Shown here: piece by piece, positions 1 to 5,953 of the stretch
Layout: every line of letters begins with the position of its first letter
How positions within the stretch are numbered: the first letter of the stretch is position 1
Assembly: GCA_025350445.1 (NCBI GenBank)
Contig: JANXXV010000795.1
Location: forward strand, 1 to 6,570
Direction: 5' to 3'
Length of the DNA: 6,570 bases
From: Bryobacteraceae bacterium
GTDB taxonomy: Bacteria > Acidobacteriota > Terriglobia > Bryobacterales > Bryobacteraceae
The notes under the pieces: generated by a model
Database searches by the model: none
The model's input: only the letters and a program-made list of their open reading frames with translations
Told to the model about the DNA's origin: nothing
Translations under genes and position numbers: made by a program

Positions 1-21
1 CAAACGTGAGAAGGTGCTTAT

Positions 22-1584
22 ATGAACCGCCCCGAGATGCTGAGCCGTGTCCATGCCCAAACAGACGAGTGGGACATGGTGATCGTCGGCGGCGGAGCCA
101 CCGGAGCGGGCATTGCCGTCGATGCGGCATCGCGCGGCTACGACGTGCTGCTGCTGGAGCAGAGCGATTTCGGAAAGGGCACGTCCAGCCGCAGCACCAA
201 GCTGGTTCACGGCGGCGTGCGGTATCTGGAGCAGGGGAATATCCCGCTGGTGATGGAAGCGCTAAGGGAGCGTGGCATCCTGCGCCGGAACGCGCCGCAC
301 ATTGTCCACAATCTCGCTTTCGTGGTGCCCAATTACGATTGGTGGGAAGCGCCGTTTTACGGGCTCGGCCTGAAGGTCTACAATCTGCTTTCGGGCAAGT
401 ATGGGTTCGGCACTTCAGAGATCCTTTCGCGCGAGGAGACACTGGCACGGCTGCCGACCATCAAGACCGAAGGCTTACGCGGCGGAGTAGTTTACTACGA
501 CGGCCAGTTCGACGACACACGCTTGCTCATCAATTTGATGGAGACGGCGGCAGAACAGGGCGCGGCGCTTTTGAACTACGCGCAGGTGACCGGTTTCTCA
601 AAAGATTCCGAAGGATTTCTCGACGGCGTGTCGGCCGTGGATCTGGAATCGGGCGAAGCCTTCGCCGTGCGGGCGAAGGTGGTGATTAACGCGACCGGTG
701 CGTTTGGCGACGCCGTGCGCAGGATGGCCGAACCCGATGCGGTTGCAATGATCGCGCCAAGCCAGGGCATTCATCTGGTGCTGGACCGGTCGTTTCTTCC
801 AGGCGATAGCGCCATCATGGTGCCCCACACCAGCGACGGCCGCGTTATGTTTGCAATTCCGTGGCATGAGCATACGCTGGTGGGCACTACCGATACGCCT
901 ATCAGTGAGGTTTCGCTGGAACCGGTGGCGATGGAAGAAGAGATCGAATTCATCCTATCCACCGCGGCGCGGTACCTGCATAAGGCCCCGGCTCGAAGCG
1001 ATGTCCTAAGCGTCTTCGCCGGAATTCGGCCGCTGGTGAAATCGGGAGCCGGGCGGAACACCTCCGGGCTGTCGCGCGACCACACGATTCACATCGATGC
1101 GTCTGGGCTGCTGTCGATCGCCGGCGGCAAGTGGACCACCTACAGACACATGGCCGAGGATTGCGTGAACCAGGCGTCGATGCTGGCGAAGTTGCCGGAG
1201 AAGGCCTGCGCGACGGAGAAGCTGAATATCCACGGATTCCACAAGGATTCGGAGAAATTCGGCTCACTCGCGGTCTATGGGTCGGATGCGATGTCGATTC
1301 AGGATCTGATTCGTGCCGATACCGCCCTTGGTGTGCCGCTGCATCCGGCGCTTCCGTATTGCGCCGCCGAATACGTGTTCGCGGCCCGCTTCGAGATGGC
1401 GCGCACGTTGGAGGATGCGCTTTCGCGCCGCACGCGCGCGCTGCTGCTGAATGCGCGGGCGGCCATTGCGATGGCTCCGCAAGTGGCGGAGTTAATGGCG
1501 TGCGAGTTGGGCCGCGATGCTGCCTGGCGGGAAGAGCAGGTACGCAGCTTCCGAGAACTAGCGAAGTTCTATTTGATTGGTTAG
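22..1584 (+). CDS. glpD: Aerobic FAD-dependent glycerol-3-phosphate dehydrogenase
   Basis: Oxidises sn-glycerol 3-phosphate to dihydroxyacetone phosphate and passes electrons to membrane quinone; the family is peripheral to the inner face of the cytoplasmic membrane. The 520-residue length is normal for GlpD. Seen in order: N-terminal FAD-binding Rossmann motif VGGGATGAG (residues 22-30) with the ribose-binding acidic residue in LLLEQ (E46); the GlpD signature GTSSRSTKLVHGGVRYLE (53-70); NATGAFGD (223-230), the second dinucleotide-binding strand; PWHEHTLVGTTDTP (280-293); GIRPL (334-338), whose Arg is expected to bind substrate phosphate; and GGKWTTYR (368-375), which closes over FAD. Residues from about 400 form the helical C-terminal DAO_C domain with EYVFAARFEMARTLEDALSR. 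The ATG at 22 is supported by an AGAAGG ribosome site at 9-14, seven bases upstream. No glpF or glpK lies in the window, so operon membership is unknown. It runs convergent to the sulfatase gene. Confidence 0.96.
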   Translation: MNRPEMLSRVHAQTDEWDMVIVGGGATGAGIAVDAASRGYDVLLLEQSDFGKGTSSRSTKLVHGGVRYLEQGNIPLVMEALRERGILRRNAPHIVHNLAFVVPNYDWWEAPFYGLGLKVYNLLSGKYGFGTSEILSREETLARLPTIKTEGLRGGVVYYDGQFDDTRLLINLMETAAEQGAALLNYAQVTGFSKDSEGFLDGVSAVDLESGEAFAVRAKVVINATGAFGDAVRRMAEPDAVAMIAPSQGIHLVLDRSFLPGDSAIMVPHTSDGRVMFAIPWHEHTLVGTTDTPISEVSLEPVAMEEEIEFILSTAARYLHKAPARSDVLSVFAGIRPLVKSGAGRNTSGLSRDHTIHIDASGLLSIAGGKWTTYRHMAEDCVNQASMLAKLPEKACATEKLNIHGFHKDSEKFGSLAVYGSDAMSIQDLIRADTALGVPLHPALPYCAAEYVFAARFEMARTLEDALSRRTRALLLNARAAIAMAPQVAELMACELGRDAAWREEQVRSFRELAKFYLIG

Positions 1585-1682
1585 AGCCTCTATCGTGGAA
1601 TCGTGCTCGTTCATGGCGGGATATTTTTCGCGATGTGCATGCCAGCCAATAACCACGGTCCTTTGGAGGCACTTTGCTAGAT

Positions 1683-1712
1683 GTTCCAACTTTTGGAGTT
1701 GGAGCCCTGTTT
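1683..1712 (+). terminator. Candidate glpD terminator hairpin
   Basis: About 100 bases after the glpD stop codon, an inverted repeat pairs 1683-1691 with 1697-1705 (GTTCCAACT / AGTTGGAGC, nine pairs including one G-U) around a 5-base loop. The following bases, CCTGTTT, give only a short U tract, so this is a weak intrinsic terminator at best. It is the most plausible glpD-strand stop signal in the spacer. Confidence 0.3.
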
Positions 1713-1756
1713 GGTTCCGGCTGCGCCGGGTTAGGGTTTTGTAGTTGCCGCGGAGC

Positions 1757-1793
1757 CCGGACGAGGGCGTCCGGCGCGGTCCTGGAGGACCGC
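1757..1793. repeat. Two abutting perfect GC-rich hairpins in a convergent spacer (REP-like or bidirectional terminator)
   Basis: Hairpin 1 is CCGGACG (1757-1763), loop AGGG, CGTCCGG (1768-1774). Hairpin 2 is GCGGTCCT (1776-1783), a two-base centre, AGGACCGC (1786-1793). Only one base separates them. They begin 17 bases beyond the sulfatase stop codon as read on the minus strand and lie downstream of glpD on the plus strand, so either strand's RNA would fold there. No adjacent long T run exists, which argues against a textbook intrinsic terminator. Paired short palindromes in an extragenic convergent spacer are typical of REP-type repeats, but copy number cannot be judged from one window. Confidence 0.5.
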
Positions 1794-1809
1794 CGTCCTT
1801 CCCCGGTCC

Positions 1810-3237
1810 TTAGATCGGGCGGCTGTGGCCTTGCTCCTGATATTGATGAAGCAGTGCGGTAAGCCGCCGCACCACCTCCGGGTGTTTCAGCCAGAGGTTG
1901 TCGGATTCCGTCGGGTCTTTGGTGAGGTTGTAGAGTTGCCCTTCCGGCCCACCCGGTACCGGCGGGACTCGAACCGGGGGAGTGAATCCGCCGGAGCCGA
2001 GGCCAAGCTCCATCTTCCATCCGCCTTTACGGATGGAGAACATGCCTTCCGAGGAATGATGAACGATCGCCTCGCGGATTGGCTTAGTGGCGGCGCCGAG
2101 CATCGCCGGCAAGAGATCGAAGCTGTCTTCGCCGGAATTGTCCGGCAGCTTGTAACTGGTGATGCCGGCGGCGGTCGCCATCAAATCGGTGAGGCAGCCC
2201 AGTTGATCGCTGACGGTGTTCGGCTTGATCCGGCCGGGCCAGCGGGCCAGAAACGGAATGCGATGGCCGGCATCCCAGATGTCGGCTTTCTCGCCCCGCC
2301 AATTCGCGTTAGCGCGGTGTTTGTACTTGGCCTTGTCCGCGATCTTCCAATCGGCGCCGTTGTCGCTGGTGAAGATCACCAATGTATTCGAGGCGAGCCC
2401 GGTTTCATCGACAGCCCGCAACACGCGGCCGAGCATATCGTCTACTTCAGCCACGAAGTCTCCATACAGCCCGGCTTGCGATTTGCCTTGGTACGGTTTC
2501 TTAGGAACCCATGGCGTGTGCGGGGCGGTCATCGCGTAATACAGGAAGAACGGTTGCTCGGGCTTTGCGGCGCGCTCCGTCAAGATCGAGATGGCCTTGT
2601 CCGTAAGCGTGGGCAGAACCTCTGGAATCTCGAAGTGCGGGGAGATGGGCCCGGGCCTCCAGAAGACTCCGCGCGGTTCGGTTTGCCCGGCGGTGTTCGA
2701 CGTCGGCTGCTCCACCGCCCGATCGTTCTCGAAATAGAGATACGGGTCCATATCGAGCGACGCCGGAATGCCGAAGTAGTAGTCGAAGCCATGGTCTGTC
2801 GGATTCGGATGAAGCGGTTGGCTGTAGTCGGCTTTCTCATCGCGGCCCAATCCGAGATGCCATTTTCCTACACCGGCGGTGTAGTATCCCTTCTGCTTCA
2901 ACATGCCTGGCACGGTGAGCCGGTTGTCTTCAATCAGGTTCGGAGAATAACCCCAAAGCACGCCCTTCTTTAACCGGGAGCGCCAGCAATAACGCCCCGT
3001 CAGAATGCCATAGCGTGTGGGCGTGCAGACCGCCGATGGCGAGTGCATGTCTGTGAAGCGCATGCCCTGAGCCGCGAATTTGTTGGCGTTCGGAGTGGGC
3101 ACGGCCGACTGCGGGTTGTAGCAATTGAGATCGCCCCAGCCGAGATCGTCGGCCAGGATGTAGACGATGTTCGGGGGGCGCCCTACGGCGAGCGCGGCCA
3201 GGGCGCGCATGAAGTCGCGGCGCGATGCGGTGTTCAT
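1810..3237 (-). CDS. Type I sulfatase (arylsulfatase A-like), C-x-P-x-R class
   Basis: Predicted sulfate-ester hydrolase of the alkaline-phosphatase-like superfamily (475 residues, normal length). All catalytic elements are visible: metal-binding D30-D31 in ILADDLGWGD; C71 in CTPTR (71-75), the Cys that a formylglycine-generating enzyme converts to the nucleophile; R75; K125 and H127 in GKWHLG; H240 in APHTPW; D292-N293 in TSDNGA; and K317 in RGEKADIWDAGHR. The C-terminal subdomain ends in the usual LYNLTKDPTESDNL segment. The N-terminus has a twin-arginine motif (SRRDFM, 5-10), but the hydrophobic stretch is only about eight residues and runs directly into the conserved core at PPNIVYILADD, with no AxA cleavage site. 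The start ATG (3237-3235) overlaps the stop of the upstream oxidoreductase as ATGA, and GATGAG lies six bases upstream. Substrate is unknown; sulfated polysaccharide or sugar is likely from context. No formylglycine-generating enzyme gene is present in the window. Confidence 0.93.
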   Translation of the reverse strand: MNTASRRDFMRALAALAVGRPPNIVYILADDLGWGDLNCYNPQSAVPTPNANKFAAQGMRFTDMHSPSAVCTPTRYGILTGRYCWRSRLKKGVLWGYSPNLIEDNRLTVPGMLKQKGYYTAGVGKWHLGLGRDEKADYSQPLHPNPTDHGFDYYFGIPASLDMDPYLYFENDRAVEQPTSNTAGQTEPRGVFWRPGPISPHFEIPEVLPTLTDKAISILTERAAKPEQPFFLYYAMTAPHTPWVPKKPYQGKSQAGLYGDFVAEVDDMLGRVLRAVDETGLASNTLVIFTSDNGADWKIADKAKYKHRANANWRGEKADIWDAGHRIPFLARWPGRIKPNTVSDQLGCLTDLMATAAGITSYKLPDNSGEDSFDLLPAMLGAATKPIREAIVHHSSEGMFSIRKGGWKMELGLGSGGFTPPVRVPPVPGGPEGQLYNLTKDPTESDNLWLKHPEVVRRLTALLHQYQEQGHSRPI

Positions 3238-4532
3238 TGGCGGCTCATCTCCACGCCTTTGGTTGAGATGTAGTACTTCACCAGCATGTTCGGCTTTTCC
3301 CAGGCCGGCATGGACTTCGGTGACTTCAAGTATTTGAAGAACTGGTTGGTCACTTGTGCGAAGTGGTCCTCGTGTCCCACCCGGTAGCGATCGGGGATCA
3401 CTATGCGCGCCTCGTTACCTTTTTGGACGATCGCCAGGCCTGGATACCCGGCCTGCAACGACGCGATCTTGCGTTCCAGGGCGCCGGGTCCGGTACTGCT
3501 GACGACGTACAGCTCCGGAACGAATTTCTCTGCCTTCCCTTGCCGGATCTCAACGCGGGCGTTGGCGCCGCGGAAGGCGGCTTCGTAAACGTCGCCGCCT
3601 TCCGCCGCTTCCCAATTCCATAAAATGTCGAGTTTCACGTGGACGTTACGGAGTGCATACGAAACTTGGTTGTTACAGAAGTATTCCAGCTTGCCGTCTT
3701 TCACGTGAGGCGCAAGCGAAGCCGGGAATTCAGCCTCGCCGGTTACCTTTTGGAAGTCGGGCTTCGATATCACGGTGGGCCAGTGGCGCGCCGCCAGCAT
3801 AAGAACATCGGTCTTATAATCTAGCTTCTGTTCGGGGAACGCGGTCCATTGAACCAGGTCCACAACGTGAGTGCCGACGTCGGCAAGACCTTCGCCGTAT
3901 TCTTTCACATCGAAGAACCAGACGGGGCGGCGGAGCGGAACGCCCGCCACCACCTTCATTAGATGGTGGATGCTCTTGGCCGATATTCCGGGTTCGGCCT
4001 CGGTGCCGGGGATCTGTTTGCCGAAGACATCGGAATCGTTCACCAGTTCGCGCTGGAGAATCGAAGTGATCTCAAAGCGCTCCGTCATGATGTCGTAGGC
4101 GACCACGCCTTTCTGTTCCGCGCTGTCGAGGATGTGCTGCAATTTCGGTATCGCGGCGGAGTCGATGATCCAGGGCTTGTCGGCGAGAACGTGAAGACCG
4201 GCATTGATCGAAGCCTGCATGCGGTCGATCTTGGGCCGGTTGCGGCCGGTCATCACCACAACGTTGCCCGGGCTTTCCCGCAACATGCGCTCGAAGAAAT
4301 CCGGGCCGGTGTGAAGCTCGATTTCCCAAGCGGCCGGGCCGTCTTTGCGGGCGTTGAAGAGGGCGATGCGGTTGAGGTAGTCGAGCACGTCGGGACTTAG
4401 CGGCGCGTAGACTGAGACGTGCTTCGAGACGTCCGGGTACATCTCCTTCTGTACCAGCGCGGCATGGAAATGGCCGGGGTCCAGCACCATCAGCTTCACT
4501 TGAAAGACACCAGCGATTGCCGCTTTCAGCAT
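3234..4532 (-). CDS. Gfo/Idh/MocA-like oxidoreductase with 'putative oxidoreductase C-terminal domain'
   Basis: 432-residue protein resembling the atypical Gfo/Idh/MocA branch that carries the Oxidored_C domain (from memory, not searched). The N-terminal half has Rossmann-like features: KLMVLDPGHFHAALVQ (13-28) in place of a normal GxGxxG, VVVMTGRNRPKID (91-103), and VLADKPW (115-121), the counterpart of the family's E-K-P motif with K119 as candidate catalytic/NAD-contact lysine. The middle has EGLADVGTHVVDLVQW (214-229), matching the family's D-x-G-x-H-x-x-D pattern (D218, H222, D225). The rest, from about 280, is the family C-terminal region beginning KLEYFCNNQVSY. Such enzymes oxidise or reduce sugars or cyclitols with NAD(P); the substrate here is unknown. 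Only a short hydrophobic N-terminus (AAIAGVF) precedes the core, and an in-frame TAG six codons upstream of the ATG rules out a longer start. The ribosome site is weak (GAG nine bases upstream). It is the first gene of the operon with the sulfatase. Confidence 0.85.
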   Translation of the reverse strand: MLKAAIAGVFQVKLMVLDPGHFHAALVQKEMYPDVSKHVSVYAPLSPDVLDYLNRIALFNARKDGPAAWEIELHTGPDFFERMLRESPGNVVVMTGRNRPKIDRMQASINAGLHVLADKPWIIDSAAIPKLQHILDSAEQKGVVAYDIMTERFEITSILQRELVNDSDVFGKQIPGTEAEPGISAKSIHHLMKVVAGVPLRRPVWFFDVKEYGEGLADVGTHVVDLVQWTAFPEQKLDYKTDVLMLAARHWPTVISKPDFQKVTGEAEFPASLAPHVKDGKLEYFCNNQVSYALRNVHVKLDILWNWEAAEGGDVYEAAFRGANARVEIRQGKAEKFVPELYVVSSTGPGALERKIASLQAGYPGLAIVQKGNEARIVIPDRYRVGHEDHFAQVTNQFFKYLKSPKSMPAWEKPNMLVKYYISTKGVEMSRQ

Positions 4533-4595
4533 AGGGAGATTCTCATTATGCTACGGCGCGGCGGACGGTATATCATGATGACCTGAGGATAAACC
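4533..4595. promoter_or_regulatory. Divergent intergenic promoter region
   Basis: These 63 bases separate the oxidoreductase-sulfatase operon from the divergent lectin-like gene and must hold both promoters unless these lie inside coding sequence. For the plus strand, TATCAT (4571-4576) matches five of six bases of a sigma-70 -10 box, but no good -35 is visible. For the minus strand, CATAAT (4550-4545) is -10-like and would give a very short leader. The plus-strand gene has TGAGGA at 4584-4589, six bases before its ATG. An 8-base palindrome, ATCATGAT (4572-4579), overlaps the plus -10 candidate. Confidence 0.35.
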
Positions 4596-5252
4596 ATGAA
4601 CCTGAATGCACGCGTTTTGACATGCTCGATAGTATTGGCGATCGGGCTACCGGCCCTGGCCCAGAATGCACCGAAGAAGATGACGTATTTTATCACCAGT
4701 GAGGGTTCCGGCAAGGGAGCCGATTTGGGTGGATTGGCTGGAGCGGATCAACATTGCCAGATGCTGGCGAAGGCCGCCGGCGCGGGAAAGCGCAAATGGC
4801 ACGCCTATTTGAGCACCAGTGAAGCAGGCGGCAAACCGGCGGTGAATGCGAAGGACCGGATCGGCAAGGGCCCCTGGTACAACGCGAAGGGTGTGATGGT
4901 TGCGAAAAACGTGGATGACTTGCACAGCGACAATAACAACTTAAAGAAAGACACGTCGCTGAGCGAGAAGGGCGCGGTGCTGAACGGACGGGGCGACACA
5001 CCGAACGAGCACGATATTCTGACGGGCTCGCAACTGAATGGGACGGCGTATCCCGCCGGCGCCGACAAGACATGCGGAAACTGGACCGGCAGTGGAGCCG
5101 ACGGCAGCGCCGAGGTGGGGCATCACGACAGGCAGGGCGGCGGCGACGTTCCCACTTCCTGGAACGCGGCCCACGGGTCGAAGGGATGCGGCCAGAAGGA
5201 ACTGGTAGCTACCGGCGGCGCAGGGCGTTTTTACTGCTTTGCCACGAATTAA
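4596..5252 (+). CDS. Secreted protein, probable C-type-lectin-like / endostatin-like fold
   Basis: 218-residue predicted exported protein. Residues 1-23 form a typical Sec signal peptide: positive N-region, hydrophobic SIVLAIGLPAL, and a likely cleavage after ALAQ (20-23). The mature part opens with MTYFITSEGSGKGADLGGLAGADQHC and has conserved-looking blocks AYLSTS (70-75), AVNAKDRIGKGPWYN (82-96), NGRGDTPNEHDILTGSQLNGTAYPAG (130-155), CGNWTG (160-165), VGHHDRQGGG (174-183) and a C-terminal GRFYCFA. Four mature cysteines (54, 160, 198, 214) could form two disulfides, and the Cys near the end in FYCFA is reminiscent of C-type lectin domains. I assign the fold by resemblance to Acidobacteria proteins that I recall being annotated as lectin-like or hypothetical; ligand and role are unknown. 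Residues 132-134 read RGD, probably incidental. The ATG is supported by TGAGGA six bases upstream. It is transcribed alone. Confidence 0.7.
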   Translation: MNLNARVLTCSIVLAIGLPALAQNAPKKMTYFITSEGSGKGADLGGLAGADQHCQMLAKAAGAGKRKWHAYLSTSEAGGKPAVNAKDRIGKGPWYNAKGVMVAKNVDDLHSDNNNLKKDTSLSEKGAVLNGRGDTPNEHDILTGSQLNGTAYPAGADKTCGNWTGSGADGSAEVGHHDRQGGGDVPTSWNAAHGSKGCGQKELVATGGAGRFYCFATN

Positions 5253-5818
5253 GTAGACGCTGCGCCGTCGAGACCTAACCCGGCGGCGCACTTCTGCATC
5301 GCAGCCAGGCAGAAATCGATGTGAGCGTCGAGGTCAATGCCCATAGCTTCAGCGCCCATGGTGATATCGTCGCGGCTGACCGAGCGGGCGAACGCTTTGT
5401 CCTTCAGCTTCTTTCTGACCGACTTGGTTTCCACTTCGGCGATGCTGCGGCTGGGCCTGACGTAGGAACAGGCGGTGAGGAATCCCGCCAGTTCGTCGCA
5501 GGCAAAGAGCGTTTTTTCCAGCAGCGAGTCGCGCGAAACCCCGCTGTAATTCGCGTGGGAGAGGATGGCGCGGCGGATCTCTTCGCTAATGCCGCGGGCG
5601 GCGAGGATGGCCTCGCCTTTCATGGGGTGATCCGGGGCTTCAGGGTGGATTTCGTAATCGAAATCGTGGAGCAGGGCGGTGACGGACCAAGTGGCTTCGT
5701 CCTCGCCGAATTTGGCAGCGTAGGCGGCGACGCAGGCCTCGACGGCTAACGCGTGCTTGCGGAGGCTTTCCGATTTGGTAAATTCGTAAAGAAGTTCAAT
5801 TGCTTCGGGACGGGTCAT
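5249..5818 (-). CDS. HD-domain protein (HDIG-type predicted metal-dependent phosphohydrolase)
   Basis: 189 residues from the preferred start MTRPEAIELL. Metal ligands of the HD superfamily are all visible: H22 (LRKH), H51-D52 in ALLHDFDYE, H64 in DHPMKGE, H88 in ILSHANYSG and D108 in FACDELAGF. The rest (VRPSRSIAEVETKSVRKKLKDKAFARSVSRDDI) matches a small stand-alone HD family common in bacteria. A phosphohydrolase activity on a nucleotide-type substrate is expected from the superfamily, but the substrate is unknown and it is cytoplasmic. A longer reading from GTG at 5872 would only add two copies of an eight-residue repeat, RQFHGNTE, encoded by the 24-bp tandem repeat, and that GTG lacks a ribosome site and abuts the tRNA, so I prefer the ATG at 5818. 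AGAAAGG directly abuts this ATG with no spacing; coupling to a leader ORF may explain it. The TAA stop shares TTAA with the convergent gene. Confidence 0.85.
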   Translation of the reverse strand: MTRPEAIELLYEFTKSESLRKHALAVEACVAAYAAKFGEDEATWSVTALLHDFDYEIHPEAPDHPMKGEAILAARGISEEIRRAILSHANYSGVSRDSLLEKTLFACDELAGFLTACSYVRPSRSIAEVETKSVRKKLKDKAFARSVSRDDITMGAEAMGIDLDAHIDFCLAAMQKCAAGLGLDGAAST

Positions 5819-5859
5819 CCTTTCTGTGTTACCATGAAATTGCCTTTCTGTGTTACCAT
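5815..5859 (-). CDS. Possible 14-residue leader ORF coupled to the HD gene
   Basis: On the minus strand an ATG at 5859 opens MVTQKGNFMVTQKG and ends in TGA at 5817-5815, overlapping the HD gene start as ATGA. GTGAGG (5872-5867) lies seven bases before this ATG, a good ribosome-site distance. The second internal ATG (5835) has AGAAAGG seven bases upstream. The ORF is written almost wholly by the 24-bp tandem repeat. It may simply be chance, because no conservation can be checked here. Confidence 0.3.
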   Translation of the reverse strand: MVTQKGNFMVTQKG

Positions 5860-5866
5860 GAAATTG
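5819..5866. repeat. Perfect 24-bp direct tandem repeat, two copies
   Basis: Copy 1 is 5819-5842 and copy 2 is 5843-5866; they are identical, and the first two bases (CC) of a third unit follow at 5867-5868. The unit begins CCTTTCTGTG on the plus strand and ends GAAATTG. Being a multiple of three, it keeps the same frame in both copies. It lies between the HD gene start and tRNA-Ala, where the promoters of both divergent units should be. On the plus strand each copy has TGTTACCAT; on the minus strand each has AGAAAGG and an ATG. Confidence 0.97.
5851..5859 (+). promoter_or_regulatory. Candidate extended -10 element for tRNA-Ala
   Basis: TGTTACCAT contains a TGn extension followed by TACCAT, four of six bases of the sigma-70 -10 box. 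It ends 18 bases before the tRNA 5' end, so transcription would start near 5866 and give a short leader for RNase P. An identical copy lies 24 bases upstream (5827-5835). No convincing -35 box is seen. Confidence 0.3.
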
Positions 5867-5877
5867 CCTCACACAGT

Positions 5878-5953
5878 GGGCCTGTGGCGCAGTTGGGAGC
5901 GCGCTTCCATGGCATGGAAGAGGTCAACGGTTCGAACCCGTTCAGGTCCACCA
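5878..5953 (+). tRNA. tRNA-Ala, anticodon GGC
   Basis: A complete cloverleaf of 76 bases with encoded CCA. Acceptor stem GGGCCTG (5878-5884) pairs with CAGGTCC (5943-5949) and includes the G3-U70 wobble pair that identifies alanine tRNAs. The D arm is GCGC (5887-5890), loop AGTTGGGA, GCGC (5899-5902). The anticodon arm is CTTCC, loop ATGGCAT (5909-5915), GGAAG, giving anticodon GGC at 5911-5913 with T33 and A37 in place; it reads GCC and GCU. The variable loop is AGGTC. The T arm is AACGG, TTCGAAC, CCGTT. The discriminator base is A at 5950 and CCA is 5951-5953. It is a single tRNA gene, divergent from the HD gene. Confidence 0.97.

Noticed and set aside
1674..1862. Small plus-strand frame with TTG start and GGAGG at 1665-1669
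   Set aside because: It runs through the two hairpins into the antisense of the sulfatase end and has no protein-like conserved pattern; the ribosome-site match alone is not enough.
950..2020. 356-codon minus-strand open frame across glpD, the spacer and the sulfatase end
   Set aside because: Its translation is Arg/Pro/Ser-rich low complexity and it crosses three unrelated units, including the paired hairpins; a shadow frame.
1825..2973. 382-codon plus-strand open frame opposite the sulfatase gene
   Set aside because: It is antisense to a gene with full sulfatase active-site conservation; its translation has no recognisable domain and the open frame is a by-product of GC-rich codon use.
5819..5868. 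CRISPR-like repeat
   Set aside because: Only two abutting copies without spacers; this is a simple tandem duplication.
5819..5872. N-terminal extension of the HD protein from GTG at 5872
   Set aside because: It adds only a repeat-encoded RQFHGNTE duplication, has no ribosome site, and would need transcription from within the tRNA; the conserved family start fits the ATG at 5818.
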